From positions 1 to 49,442 of the forward strand of contig CALIJG010000012.1 of NCBI GenBank assembly GCA_938018005.1: a stretch of DNA of 49,442 bases. Direction: 5' to 3'. Source of the stretch: an uncultured Candidatus Saccharibacteria bacterium. Lineage in GTDB: Bacteria; Patescibacteriota; Saccharimonadia; Saccharimonadales; Saccharimonadaceae. The number at the start of each line of letters is the position of its first letter. Position 1 is the stretch's first letter. This document shows positions 6,686-16,445 of this stretch, piece after piece. The notes below the pieces were generated by a model. The model ran no database searches, had not been told where the DNA came from, and worked only from the letters and a program-made list of their open reading frames with translations. The translations under genes and the position numbers were made by a program.

Positions 6686-9600
6686 ATGCCTACACCTACC
6701 ACGGCAACAGCTGCTCCATCGCGTGTGTTTTTTACCAGCAATGACACCGCGCTGGCAGTACCCGACTTGCTGGCTCACCAAGAAGAATCCTGGAAGGACT
6801 TCGTCGAGACGGGCTTGAGCGAAATTTTCGCAGAGCTCAACCCAATCGAAGACTATACTGGCCAGAAGCTCGAGCTGCGCTTTAAGGATTATGCCTTTGG
6901 CGAGCCCAAGCATACAGAGCAGTTTGCGAAAGAAAACAACCTGACTTTCGACGCACCACTGCAAGCCACCGTCGAGCTTATCAATAAGACGACCGGCGAA
7001 GTCAAGGAACAGAGCATCTACATGGGTGATTACCCTTGGATGACCGAACGCGCAACGTTTATCATTAATGGAACAGAGCGCGTAGTGGTAAGCCAGCTGA
7101 TTCGGAGTGCTGGTGTACTGTTTAGTGCTGACCGCGTGGCAGGGCGTAACCTCTATGGTGCCAAGATGATCCCAGGCCGTGGGGCATGGCTCGAGTTTGA
7201 GACGAGCCCATCGGGCGCAATCTACGTGAAGATCGATCGCCGCCGCAAGATTGCAGCCACCACCTTGCTGCGTGCTCTTGGTATGAGCAAGGTGTCGGCT
7301 ATTCGCGAAGCCTTTGCTGATATCGACACCGGTGAGATGAAATATATCGAAGCCACGCTCGAGAAGGATCCAGCGCACGGCATCAACGAAGCGTTGATTG
7401 AGGTCTATCGCCGCCTGCGCCCAGGTGACCTCGCTACGGTAGAGAACGCTCGCCAGATGATTGAGCGCATGTTCTTCGACTTCAAGCGCTTCGACTACAG
7501 CCGCGTTGGGCGCTACAAGATCAACCAGCGTCTGGGTGTTGATGTGCCCAATACGGCTGAATATCGTACATTGCAGATGAGTGATTTGATTGGTGTCTTG
7601 CGTGAAATCATCCGCCTCAACAACACACAAGAGCCAGCTGATGATATCGACTCGCTGAGCAATCGCCGCGTGAAGCTGGTTGGCGAGCTAGTAGCGCGCC
7701 AGTTCCGCGTTGGCATGCTCCGGATGCAGCGCAATGCAATGGATCGCATGAGTATGAGCGACCTTGAGACGGTTACGCCGAGCCAGCTGATTAATGCTCG
7801 CCCAGTGGTGGCAGCAGTGCGCGAGTTCTTTGCTAGCAGCCAGCTGAGCCAGCTGCTCGATGAAGTGAACCCGCTGTCGGAGCTGAGCCACAAGCGCCGC
7901 CTAAGCTCGATGGGGCCTGGTGGTCTTAGCCGCGAGCGAGCCGGTTTTGAGGTGCGCGATGCTCACCCCACTCACTATGGCCGGATCTGCTCGGTGGAGA
8001 CACCAGAGGGTGCTAATATTGGCTTGGTGCTGAACCTCGCCACCTATGCACGTATCAACGAATACGGCTTTATTGAGACACCATACCTCAAGGTAGTTGA
8101 TGGCCGCGTGACTGATGAAATCGTCTACCTTGATGCTTCGCAAGAAGTAACAGAGGTGATCGCCGATGCTGGCGCTCGCCTTAATGAGGATGGTACCTTC
8201 GTGCGCGATCGCGTCAGTGCGCGCAAGTTCCTCCAGCCGGGGCAGGTAGACACCAGCGAAGTCACCTACATGGATGCTGCGCACAAGCAGATCCTTGGGT
8301 CGACCGCAAGCCTCGTGCCATTTATCGAGAAGAACCGTATCGACCGCAGCTTGACTGGCTCCAACATGCAGCGCCAGGCAGTGCCACTCTTGCAGCCAGA
8401 GTCGCCAACGGTTGGCACTGGCATTGAGCACGAAGTAGCACGCAACTCCAGCCAGCTCATTACAGCTGAGGCTGATGGAGAAGTGATTCGGGCTGATGGC
8501 GAAGCAGTCGAGGTGCGCTATGCTGATGGCGTCAAGCGCTACGACCTAATCCACTTTGCCAAGAGCAATGACGATCGTTGTATTAACCAAAAAGTCCGGG
8601 TTAGCCGCGGCCAAACCGTTGCGAAGGGTGACACTCTCATCGAGGGCGCGTCCATTGCTGATGGTGAGCTTGCCCTTGGTAAGGACCTGCTGGTGGCCTT
8701 TATGCCGTGGGGTGGCTACAATATGGACGACGCGGTGATTTTGAGCCGCCGCTTGGTAGAAGATGACACCCTTACTAGCATCAACATCAAGGACTACACC
8801 GTCGAAGTGCGTGAGACAAAGCTTGGCCCAGAGATCGTGACGCGCGATATTCCAAATGTGAGTGAAGATAGCCTTCGCCACTTGGATGAGAGCGGTATTG
8901 TGCAGATTGGTTCTGAGGTCAAGGCGGGCGATGTCTTGGTCGGCAAGATTACACCAAAGGGTGAGCAAGAGCTCAGCAGCGAGGAGCGTTTGCTGCGTGC
9001 AATCTTTGGTGAAAAAGCCAAGGATGTGCGCGACACCAGCCAGCGCATGAATAATGCTGGTGGTGGCAAAGTTGTTGGTGTCAAGGTCTTTAGCCGCGAG
9101 AATGGCCACGAGCTTAAGACGGGCGTATTGATGCAGATTCAGATCTTTGTCGCACAATTGCGCAAGATCGGTGTGGGTGACAAGATAGCTGGCCGCCACG
9201 GCAACAAGGGTGTGTGTGCCCGCGTGATGGCAGTGGAGGATATGCCATACCTGGCCGACGGTACCCCTGTTGATGTGATCCTTAACCCACTCGGTGTGCC
9301 AAGCCGTATGAACCTTGGCCAGCTCTTTGAGACGCACCTCGGCATGGCTGCACGAGCACTCGGCTACAAGGTTGCCACGCCACCATTCAATGGTGTGCCC
9401 GCTGATACCATCAAAGATGAGCTTGAAAAGGCTGGCATTGCGCGCGATGGCAAGAGCCAGCTCTACGATGGCCTGAGCGGTGAGCCATTCGAGGAGCGTA
9501 CAACGGTCGGCGTGATGCATATGATCAAACTCCACCACATGGTGAGTGACAAGATCCACGCCCGCAGCACCGGCCCATACACCATGGTGACTCAGCAGCC

Positions 9601-10048
9601 ACTTGGCGGTAAGGCCCAAAATGGTGGTCAGCGCCTCGGAGAGATGGAGGTCTGGGCACTCGAAGCTTACGGTGCCGCGACTACTCTACAGGAGATGCTG
9701 ACAATTAAATCAGACGACGTCTATGGCCGCGCCAAAGCCTACGAGGCAATCATCAAAGATGAGCCTATTGCCGGGCCAAAGCTGCCCGAGAGCTTTAACG
9801 TGCTTGTCAAGGAGCTGCAAGGCTTGGGTCTGCGTGTTGACCTACTGGATGAGTCTGATGAGTCGGTCGATGCCGAGCATGTCATTGCTGCTGCGGGCCC
9901 TGCCGACAAAACCGTCCCATCTGACGAGAGCGATGACGAAGCAACCTATCTTGATGAATCCGACGGCATTGGCACGATCGCTGATGACAGCGGTATGTCT
10001 GTCCAAGATATTGACACAGTAGAAAACTTAAGCGAGGAGGAAGCCTAA
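6686..10048 (+). CDS. rpoB: DNA-directed RNA polymerase subunit beta
   Basis: Beta forms one jaw of the RNA polymerase catalytic cleft. The start ATG 6686 has a good ribosome site (AGAGGAG, 6674-6680) and gives 1,120 aa; an in-frame start at 6635 lacks these signals. Recognisable regions include the rifampicin pocket (SSQLSQLLDEVNPLSELSHK, then RRLSSMGPGG), the GAGFEVRD-like and VETPEG segments, the C-terminal GDKIAGRHGNKGV and the switch region KLHHMVSDKIHARSTGPY. Compared with E. coli the pocket keeps Asp516, His526 and Ser531 equivalents, but Pro564 is Ser (CSVETPEG). A 60-residue acidic, low-complexity tail ends the protein. rpoC starts one base after the stop. rplJ/rplL are not upstream as they are in many bacteria. 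Confidence 0.97.
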   Translation: MPTPTTATAAPSRVFFTSNDTALAVPDLLAHQEESWKDFVETGLSEIFAELNPIEDYTGQKLELRFKDYAFGEPKHTEQFAKENNLTFDAPLQATVELINKTTGEVKEQSIYMGDYPWMTERATFIINGTERVVVSQLIRSAGVLFSADRVAGRNLYGAKMIPGRGAWLEFETSPSGAIYVKIDRRRKIAATTLLRALGMSKVSAIREAFADIDTGEMKYIEATLEKDPAHGINEALIEVYRRLRPGDLATVENARQMIERMFFDFKRFDYSRVGRYKINQRLGVDVPNTAEYRTLQMSDLIGVLREIIRLNNTQEPADDIDSLSNRRVKLVGELVARQFRVGMLRMQRNAMDRMSMSDLETVTPSQLINARPVVAAVREFFASSQLSQLLDEVNPLSELSHKRRLSSMGPGGLSRERAGFEVRDAHPTHYGRICSVETPEGANIGLVLNLATYARINEYGFIETPYLKVVDGRVTDEIVYLDASQEVTEVIADAGARLNEDGTFVRDRVSARKFLQPGQVDTSEVTYMDAAHKQILGSTASLVPFIEKNRIDRSLTGSNMQRQAVPLLQPESPTVGTGIEHEVARNSSQLITAEADGEVIRADGEAVEVRYADGVKRYDLIHFAKSNDDRCINQKVRVSRGQTVAKGDTLIEGASIADGELALGKDLLVAFMPWGGYNMDDAVILSRRLVEDDTLTSINIKDYTVEVRETKLGPEIVTRDIPNVSEDSLRHLDESGIVQIGSEVKAGDVLVGKITPKGEQELSSEERLLRAIFGEKAKDVRDTSQRMNNAGGGKVVGVKVFSRENGHELKTGVLMQIQIFVAQLRKIGVGDKIAGRHGNKGVCARVMAVEDMPYLADGTPVDVILNPLGVPSRMNLGQLFETHLGMAARALGYKVATPPFNGVPADTIKDELEKAGIARDGKSQLYDGLSGEPFEERTTVGVMHMIKLHHMVSDKIHARSTGPYTMVTQQPLGGKAQNGGQRLGEMEVWALEAYGAATTLQEMLTIKSDDVYGRAKAYEAIIKDEPIAGPKLPESFNVLVKELQGLGLRVDLLDESDESVDAEHVIAAAGPADKTVPSDESDDEATYLDESDGIGTIADDSGMSVQDIDTVENLSEEEA

Positions 10049-10049
10049 G

Positions 10050-13000
10050 ATGTCCCACGTGGTAACAGATCACGATATCGCCAATTTTGACGCGGTACGC
10101 TTGGCTGTCGCCAGCCCCGAGGATATCCTCAAGTGGAGCTATGGCGAAGTCACCAAGCCGGAGACGATTAACTATCGAACCCAGAAACCTGAGCGCGATG
10201 GCCTGTTTTGTGAGCGGATTTTTGGCCCAGTCAAAGATATCAACCCACACGACAGCAAGCTCAAGGGTGTGCGCAGCCGCGAAGCTGCAGTAGATAAAAA
10301 TGGCGAGCTCGTCACCAAGTCGATCGTGCGCCGCGAGCGGATGGGGCACATTAGCTTGGCCACCCCTGTTGCGCATATTTGGTTTATGCGCGGCACGCCA
10401 AGTGCAATGAGCCTTTTGCTCGGCATTACGGTGCGTAACCTCGAGAAGATCGCGTACTTTGCTACCTATGTCATCCTTGATGTTGATGCCGAGACGCGCG
10501 ATGCCTACCTAGCTGACCTTGAGGCAGAGACCGAGGCAGCACGTGCCGCCATTAAGATTCGCTTCCAGCGCGAAGCTGAGGCTGATGGGGCAGATGTGAA
10601 GGCTCTTGCCGAGCAGCAAACACGCGAGTACGAAGAGCTTGAGGCAACCTACAGCCAAAAGAAAGCCCAGCTCGAGAGTCTGCAAAAGTGCGCCCTCCTG
10701 AGCGACACCGACTACCGTAACCTGCCCGAAGAGTACGAAGAGCTCATTAAGGTTGGTATGGGTGGTGATGCTCTCAAGACACTGCTTGATGATATTGACC
10801 TCGATACCCTCATTGCCAATCTGCAAGAAGAAGTTGAAGGGGCACGCGGCCAACGCGAGAAAAAGCTGCTCAAACGCCTCAAAGTGCTGGAGGGTATGCA
10901 GGCAGCGGGCATTAAGCCATCAAGCCTGTGTATGACGGTTTTGCCAGTCATTCCACCAGACCTGCGACCAATGGTAGCCCTGAGTGGTGGGCGCTTTGCA
11001 ACGAGTGACCTCAACGACCTCTACCGCCGCGTCATCAACCGTAATAACCGCCTTAAGAAGCTCATTGAGCTCAATGCACCAGAGGTAATCCAGCACAATG
11101 AGAAGCGCATGCTGCAAGAGGCTGTTGATAGCTTGATCGACAACTCCGCTGCTCGTGGTGGCCGTGCCGTCAATGCAACTGGTGGGCGCCGTCGCCTCAA
11201 GAGTATTAGCGATATGCTTAAGGGTAAGCAAGGGCGCTTCCGCCAGAACTTGCTGGGTAAGCGTGTCGACTACTCAGGCCGTTCGGTCATCGTGGTAGGA
11301 CCGAAGCTCAAGATTCACCAGTGTGGTTTGCCAAAGCAGATGGCAATCGAGCTCTTCAAACCATTTGTCATCAGCTGGCTTATCAAGGGCGATTACGCCC
11401 ACAACATCCGTAGTGCAACGCGCCTAATTGAGGCAGGTGAAGCAGTTGTATGGGACGCACTGGATGAAGTAATCAAGGGCAAGTATGTCCTGCTCAACCG
11501 CGCGCCATCACTGCACCGCTTGAGTATCCAAGCCTTCCAGCCAAAGCTGGTTGAAGGTAAGGCGATCCAGCTCCACCCGCTCGTCGCTAACGGCTTTAAT
11601 GCCGACTATGATGGCGACCAGATGGCTGTCCACTTGCCACTCAGCGCCGAAGCACAGGCCGAAGCACGCGAGCTGATGAGTGCCGTCAATAACTTGCTGA
11701 AGCCTGCCGATGGCAGTCCAGTCCTCAGTATCGACCAGGACGTGGTGCTCGGCAACTACTACCTCACATATGAGAAGCCTTCGGCTCAGACCGATACTGT
11801 TGCTGTCTTTGCTGACAGCCGGGCTGCTGAGCTCGCCTACGACATGGGCAAGCTCCACCTGCAGAGCCCAATTCGCATCCGGGCTAAGGGTGAGATCCGA
11901 ACGACTACTCTGGGGCGTGTCTTCTTCAACGAAATCCTGCCAGAGGACTTCCCCTACAACAACAACGTCCAGACCAAGAAAGAGCTCAAGCGGGTACTTG
12001 GCCAGATCTTTGAGCGCTATGGCGCCGCTGAGACTGCTATCACTGCTGACCGCATGAAGGGCTTGGCCTTCCGCTTTGCCACCACTGCTGCGGTATCGAC
12101 TGGTATGGAAGACTACCTCAGCTTTGACGAGATTGCCGACTTTGTGGCCGAGGGTGATGCACGCTCCGCTGCGATTTCGGAGCAGCTCGACCAAGGGCTC
12201 ATCACCGAGGACGAGCGCTACACATTGACCGTCAACAACTGGCGCACCGTCGACCGCAAGGTAGAAGACTTCTTGCGCAGCCAATTGGCCCACATGGACA
12301 CCTCTGTCGCAACAATGGTGAACTCTGGTGCTCGTGGTAGTGTTAACAATATTAAGCTAGCCAGTGCGATGATTGGTATCCAGGTGGATGCCGCCAACCG
12401 CGAGATTGAGCTGCCAGTCCGTAGCAACTTCAAGCGCGGGCTATCGAGCCTGGAGGCCTTCGTGGCAACGCGTGGTGCTCGCAAGGGGCTTATCGATACC
12501 GCCCTCAAGACGGCCGACTCTGGTTATCTCACGCGTCGCTTGGTCGACGTCTCGCAGGATGTCTTTACCGTTGAGGACGAAGAGGGTGACGACGATGGCT
12601 TCACTATCTACCGCAATGAGTCTGAGGAGACGATGATCGAGTTTGGCAACCGCTTGTTTGGCCGCTACACCGCCGAGGCAGTGCCAGGCCACCTCGACCG
12701 CGACCAGCTCATTACACGTGAGATTGCCAACGCCATCGAGGCAGATCAGTCGATCGACCAGGTACGCATCCAGTCTGTCCTCTCTACCAAGAACTTGCAC
12801 GGTATTCCACGCAAGAGTTATGGGATCGATATGGCAACTGGCCAGCTCGTCGATGGTTCGCAGCCAGTTGGTGTCATTGCTGCTCAGTCAGTCGGTGAGC
12901 CTGGTACGCAGCTGACGCTTAATACCTTCCACAGCTCTGGTGTTGGTGGGTCAGACATCACCCAGGGTCTGCCACGTGTCGAAGAGCTCTTTGAGGCACG

Positions 13001-13922
13001 TAACCCGAAAGGTCAGGCCTACGTCACAGAAGTCGCTGGTTTGGTCGATATCTGGGAAGATGGCAAGAAGTACGTTGTACAGGTCACGCCGCAAGCAGGC
13101 AAGGTAGAGCGCATGCCGCTTGACGGCCGCATGGTGATGGTACAATCGGGTAGTAAGGTCAAGGTTGGCGACGTCATTGCGTCATTCGACGATGGCACGC
13201 AGCCACTTACTGCACCGTTTGATGGAGTGGTTGAGTCCACTGGTGATTCGCTTGTCCTCACAGGCAACGCTACAGCACCAGTTCGCTACGAAATCCCTGG
13301 CACGATGTACCTCGTCGTCAAGCCAGGCGATATGGTCGAGCCAGGCGATCGCCTGACACTTGGTTCGCTCAACCTGCATGACCTCATGCGCCTCAAGGGC
13401 ACAGAGGCAACCCAGCGCTACATCATTAACGAAGTACTTCGTATCTATGCTGCGCAGGGCCAGGATGTGGCTGGCAAACACCTTGAGATCATCGTCCGGC
13501 AGATGTTCAGCCGGGTGCAGATTGACGATCCAGGCGACAGCACCTTCGTCATGGGCGACATCATCTCCAAGGCATCAGTGGTTGATGCCAACAAGGAACT
13601 CGTTGCCCAGGGCAAAACGCCAGCCCAGTATGCACAGCTGCTGCTTGGTATCACCAAGGTGAGTATCTGGAGTGATAGCTGGCTGTCTGCTGCGTCGTTT
13701 CAAGACACGACTCGCGTGCTAATCAACGCTGCCACCAGTGGCCGCGCCGACCACCTTAAGGGTCTTAAGGAGAACGTCATCATCGGCAACAAAGTGCCGG
13801 TTGGTACGGGTGCACACCCCCTGCCGCTCGAAGAGAATGATTCTCCAGAGGATGAGTTTGTCGCCGAAGCCCAAGCCGAAGAGGCTGAGCCAGAAGTGAC
13901 AATTGCTACTGATGAGCTGTAG
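10050..13922 (+). CDS. rpoC: DNA-directed RNA polymerase subunit beta' lacking both zinc sites
   Basis: Beta' carries the active-site magnesium. The motif NADYDGDQMAVHLP (from residue ~517) provides Asp519, Asp521 and Asp523; Tyr replaces the usual Phe. The 1,290-aa protein includes the clamp, bridge helix and trigger-loop regions (ARKGLIDTALKTADSGYLTR) and the C-terminal GEPGTQLTLNTFH. Both zinc sites are missing. At residues 62-90, where four cysteines normally follow GPVKD, the sequence is INPHDSKLKGVRSREAAVDK. The second site's cysteines are replaced as well (EDEEGDDDG near 842, SVLST and GIPRKSYG near 907-925). The alignment is otherwise continuous, so this is substitution rather than truncation. 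Its ribosome site (GAGGAGG) lies inside the end of rpoB. Confidence 0.97.
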   Translation: MSHVVTDHDIANFDAVRLAVASPEDILKWSYGEVTKPETINYRTQKPERDGLFCERIFGPVKDINPHDSKLKGVRSREAAVDKNGELVTKSIVRRERMGHISLATPVAHIWFMRGTPSAMSLLLGITVRNLEKIAYFATYVILDVDAETRDAYLADLEAETEAARAAIKIRFQREAEADGADVKALAEQQTREYEELEATYSQKKAQLESLQKCALLSDTDYRNLPEEYEELIKVGMGGDALKTLLDDIDLDTLIANLQEEVEGARGQREKKLLKRLKVLEGMQAAGIKPSSLCMTVLPVIPPDLRPMVALSGGRFATSDLNDLYRRVINRNNRLKKLIELNAPEVIQHNEKRMLQEAVDSLIDNSAARGGRAVNATGGRRRLKSISDMLKGKQGRFRQNLLGKRVDYSGRSVIVVGPKLKIHQCGLPKQMAIELFKPFVISWLIKGDYAHNIRSATRLIEAGEAVVWDALDEVIKGKYVLLNRAPSLHRLSIQAFQPKLVEGKAIQLHPLVANGFNADYDGDQMAVHLPLSAEAQAEARELMSAVNNLLKPADGSPVLSIDQDVVLGNYYLTYEKPSAQTDTVAVFADSRAAELAYDMGKLHLQSPIRIRAKGEIRTTTLGRVFFNEILPEDFPYNNNVQTKKELKRVLGQIFERYGAAETAITADRMKGLAFRFATTAAVSTGMEDYLSFDEIADFVAEGDARSAAISEQLDQGLITEDERYTLTVNNWRTVDRKVEDFLRSQLAHMDTSVATMVNSGARGSVNNIKLASAMIGIQVDAANREIELPVRSNFKRGLSSLEAFVATRGARKGLIDTALKTADSGYLTRRLVDVSQDVFTVEDEEGDDDGFTIYRNESEETMIEFGNRLFGRYTAEAVPGHLDRDQLITREIANAIEADQSIDQVRIQSVLSTKNLHGIPRKSYGIDMATGQLVDGSQPVGVIAAQSVGEPGTQLTLNTFHSSGVGGSDITQGLPRVEELFEARNPKGQAYVTEVAGLVDIWEDGKKYVVQVTPQAGKVERMPLDGRMVMVQSGSKVKVGDVIASFDDGTQPLTAPFDGVVESTGDSLVLTGNATAPVRYEIPGTMYLVVKPGDMVEPGDRLTLGSLNLHDLMRLKGTEATQRYIINEVLRIYAAQGQDVAGKHLEIIVRQMFSRVQIDDPGDSTFVMGDIISKASVVDANKELVAQGKTPAQYAQLLLGITKVSIWSDSWLSAASFQDTTRVLINAATSGRADHLKGLKENVIIGNKVPVGTGAHPLPLEENDSPEDEFVAEAQAEEAEPEVTIATDEL

Positions 13923-13944
13923 GGAGTAGCTAACCCAGAGCAGA

Positions 13945-13976
13945 AGAGTCCCACTTGAGAGAGTGGGGCTCTTTTT
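13945..13976 (+). terminator. Rho-independent terminator of rpoBC
   Basis: AGAGTCCCAC and GTGGGGCTCT form a 10-bp stem (one G-U pair) with an 8-base loop, followed by TTTTT. Confidence 0.9.
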
Positions 13977-14019
13977 GTATAGCAGTAATGCTCTGATGTT
14001 GACTTTGATTAAAAGGTAA

Positions 14020-15330
14020 TTACGTACGGTCACTAACGTGTGCCAACACGCGGGTTGCTGCCTGGACTCCGCTTACTGCAGCACCCTCGAGGTGGGGCGC
14101 TTTCATATAGTCTCCGGCCAGAAAGACACCTGGTGGGAGTCCATCTTCAAATCGTGCAGCAGTTGTTCGTGTAACGCTGCCGACATCAAATACTGGAATT
14201 GCAGTATCCCATCGCACGACGTCTACCACCTCACCACGACGCGCAGCGTCAGCTACGGATGGCAAGTTCATTCTAGTCAGCTGGTTGACAAGTTCTCGCT
14301 GGAGATGCTGCTGTTCTAGGTTACCTTGCGCCCTCCAATAGAATCGAATATATGCAGGCTTGCTCTTTGTCTGAATTACTTTAATTGCGACAAGTGGTGT
14401 GACATATTCACTTGAAATGACAATCGTTCGATTTCCAACACCAAGGTCGTCAGAAACGGATGTTTTAATTATGCCGACTGTGACTGAACTATAGTCAATT
14501 GCTTTCAGACTTTTGCTGCAATGCAGGCCGCCGTCTGTCAGGATACGAATTGCATGTCGTGCAGGTGATGCGACAACAACAGATTTAGCGCTAAATGTAC
14601 CTTGTGATGTATCGACCCGATAGAGGTGGTGGCTTTCAGTACGGACTGCATAAACCTGTGTATTTAATACATGAGGCACCTTATCGCCGATTGCGGACGG
14701 CAGACTACTCATCCCAGAAGGTAGACGATAGAAATGCCGGTCTTCCATGACGCCCTTAATAATTGGAGGTACCAATCCGCGTGATGTATGTGCACAATCC
14801 CAGAAGAATAGTGCGCGCACCATTGGCTCGAGCACATTTTGGTAGGCCTCTTTCCCAAACGCCTTTTCTCCCCATGTTACAACGGTTTCATTATCAAATC
14901 GTTTTAATTCGCGTGTAATAGCTGGTGTTGTCAGCCGCTTTGCATCAAAGAGCATAGAAACGACTCCGCGTAGTGCGCGTAACTTGCCAGCGCGAGATAA
15001 CGACGGCGAGGCTTTGAGCGCGCTCAACGGCCAAATTGGGCCAAGCGGCTTCGTAGGACGATAGAGCCATGTCTCTTGGCTGTCCTTCTGAGAGGAAGCA
15101 TCCATACCGCAATCTTTGACGAGTTTGTGGGCAGTCTCATAAAAACCAGCAAGAAATGATGCACCGGTTTCGATAGTGACGTCTTCATCATAGAAAGACC
15201 GTATGCGCCCGCCAAGACGATCATTCTTTTCAAGTACTTTGACATGCAACCCACTATCTGTGAGATGTGCGGCGCAGGTTAACCCTGCCATGCCTCCGCC
15301 GATGATGATGCAGTCGTAGGGTGTGTTCAT
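14020..15330 (-). CDS. FAD-dependent amine oxidase/phytoene desaturase-like oxidoreductase
   Basis: A flavoprotein of the amine oxidase/desaturase superfamily that would oxidise an unknown substrate. The N-terminal dinucleotide-binding fold is clear: CIIIGGGMAGLTCAAHL (GxGxxG) with the Glu of VLEKNDRLGGRIRS binding the FAD ribose, followed by the usual GGR motif. The C-terminus has the second FAD motif GVFLAGDYMKAPHLEGAAVSG (first 20 residues and beyond), typical of this superfamily. The length, 436 aa, is normal. A TATCAT box ends six bases before the start codon, so the transcript is probably leaderless. It converges on rpoC. No carotenoid or quinone pathway genes are nearby, so the substrate is unknown. 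Confidence 0.8.
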   Translation of the reverse strand: MNTPYDCIIIGGGMAGLTCAAHLTDSGLHVKVLEKNDRLGGRIRSFYDEDVTIETGASFLAGFYETAHKLVKDCGMDASSQKDSQETWLYRPTKPLGPIWPLSALKASPSLSRAGKLRALRGVVSMLFDAKRLTTPAITRELKRFDNETVVTWGEKAFGKEAYQNVLEPMVRALFFWDCAHTSRGLVPPIIKGVMEDRHFYRLPSGMSSLPSAIGDKVPHVLNTQVYAVRTESHHLYRVDTSQGTFSAKSVVVASPARHAIRILTDGGLHCSKSLKAIDYSSVTVGIIKTSVSDDLGVGNRTIVISSEYVTPLVAIKVIQTKSKPAYIRFYWRAQGNLEQQHLQRELVNQLTRMNLPSVADAARRGEVVDVVRWDTAIPVFDVGSVTRTTAARFEDGLPPGVFLAGDYMKAPHLEGAAVSGVQAATRVLAHVSDRT

Positions 15331-15395
15331 ATATTTATGATATCACTAAGTTTAAATAAGTTAGTGTAGTGTCAGCTATATGTGCGATCAACGTA

Positions 15396-16367
15396 CTACC
15401 GATACTTCGGCATTTCTACTGTCACTACTTCGCCTTTGCTGAGGTCGCGGCATTTGTCGCCTTCGTAGATTTGCCGCAGGTCGACTTTCTTAGCATTGCG
15501 GAGTTGAGCCTTATAGACATCACAGGAGAGCATATCGTTTTGGCGGATCTGGAAGAATACCCAGCGGCCATCGCTTGATTGATAGAACAACGCTGTTCCT
15601 TGCGAATTAAAGAGGTGCGACTCGGGTTGTACACCACCCAGCGGTATCTCTGCTAAGCGATAGCCTGCAAGCTTGCTTTCGCGCACTGTCATCGTGCCGA
15701 CAATGCCGACGTTATAACTCGAACTTGCAGCAGGCGAGTAGGCATTGTAGAGAGGAGCTTGCTGCTTGGCGAGGTCTTTGTAATCGGCAGCATCAAGGCA
15801 TTTAAACTCAACGAAGCGAGTTTCCTTGTTTTTCGGGTCATTTGGGTCAAGTGGGGTATTGCTAATCTGGCACGTTACGTCGCCATTGCTGCGCGTAAAG
15901 TCTGCGAGGTACGGGCCGTCTTTATCGCCATCTTGCACGACATAGCGCGTAAATTGGTCGTATTCGAGCATGTGCTCCAGAGCAGTGACATTGCGCTTAG
16001 CCTCAGCCTTAGGTAGGGTAGCGGCAGCACTCTTGGTTTTACTTGGATCGGTAGCGATAGAATAAAAGCGAAAGCCCTCTGCCTTAACCGGTGTTGATAG
16101 TGATGACTTAACAGCTTCTGTCCCTTTGAAGTATTTCTTGGCACGATCCAGCGTCTTAGTGGCAGTGAGCTGCTCGCGCGGGCCGGTCTTTGTCTCGGTA
16201 TGCTGTTCGGTGTTCTTGGCTTTGTGTGGCCGAGTTGCAATATAAATAATCCCTGCCGCAATAGCGACAACTGCCAAACCAGCCAAAGCAAAGCGAATGG
16301 CCAACCCACGCGGTGTTAGGCGTGAGCGTCGATATTGAGGTGAGGATGATGATCCACGTGATAGCAT
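15396..16367 (-). CDS. Membrane-anchored protein, unknown function
   Basis: No family recognised. From the ATG at 16367 the protein is 323 aa, with a basic Ser-rich N-terminus, one membrane segment (about residues 27-47, ALAGLAVVAIAAGIIYIA) and a ~275-residue extracytoplasmic region. That region contains several cysteines (TCQIS, FKCLD, LSCDVY, DKCRDL) that could form disulfides. The start is fixed by TATAAT (16374-16379, minus strand) ending six bases upstream, with TTGCTG 18 bases further up; a longer frame beginning at 16442 would start upstream of this promoter and is rejected. It is divergent from the pilin gene, with the two promoters back to back in about 80 bases. Confidence 0.7.
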   Translation of the reverse strand: MLSRGSSSSPQYRRSRLTPRGLAIRFALAGLAVVAIAAGIIYIATRPHKAKNTEQHTETKTGPREQLTATKTLDRAKKYFKGTEAVKSSLSTPVKAEGFRFYSIATDPSKTKSAAATLPKAEAKRNVTALEHMLEYDQFTRYVVQDGDKDGPYLADFTRSNGDVTCQISNTPLDPNDPKNKETRFVEFKCLDAADYKDLAKQQAPLYNAYSPAASSSYNVGIVGTMTVRESKLAGYRLAEIPLGGVQPESHLFNSQGTALFYQSSDGRWVFFQIRQNDMLSCDVYKAQLRNAKKVDLRQIYEGDKCRDLSKGEVVTVEMPKYR

Positions 16368-16373
16368 AGTGTC

Positions 16374-16403
16374 ATTATACACTGCCAGCTGGGTTAGCAG
16401 CAA
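16374..16403 (-). promoter_or_regulatory. Promoter of the 15396-16367 gene (leaderless)
   Basis: Minus-strand TTGCTG (16403-16398), an 18-base spacer and TATAAT (16379-16374), ending six bases before ATG 16367. Confidence 0.65.
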
Positions 16404-16409
16404 TGGCCC

Positions 16410-16438
16410 TTGCCTAAACGCACTGCACTTCGTATAAT
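16410..16438 (+). promoter_or_regulatory. Promoter of the pilin gene (leaderless)
   Basis: TTGCCT (16410-16415), a 17-base spacer and TATAAT (16433-16438); the -10 box ends seven bases before ATG 16446. Confidence 0.75.
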
Positions 16439-16445
16439 GCAAAGC

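Noticed and set aside
16410..16445. Longer pilin start
   Set aside because: It overlaps the promoter and would bury the prepilin leader behind extra residues.
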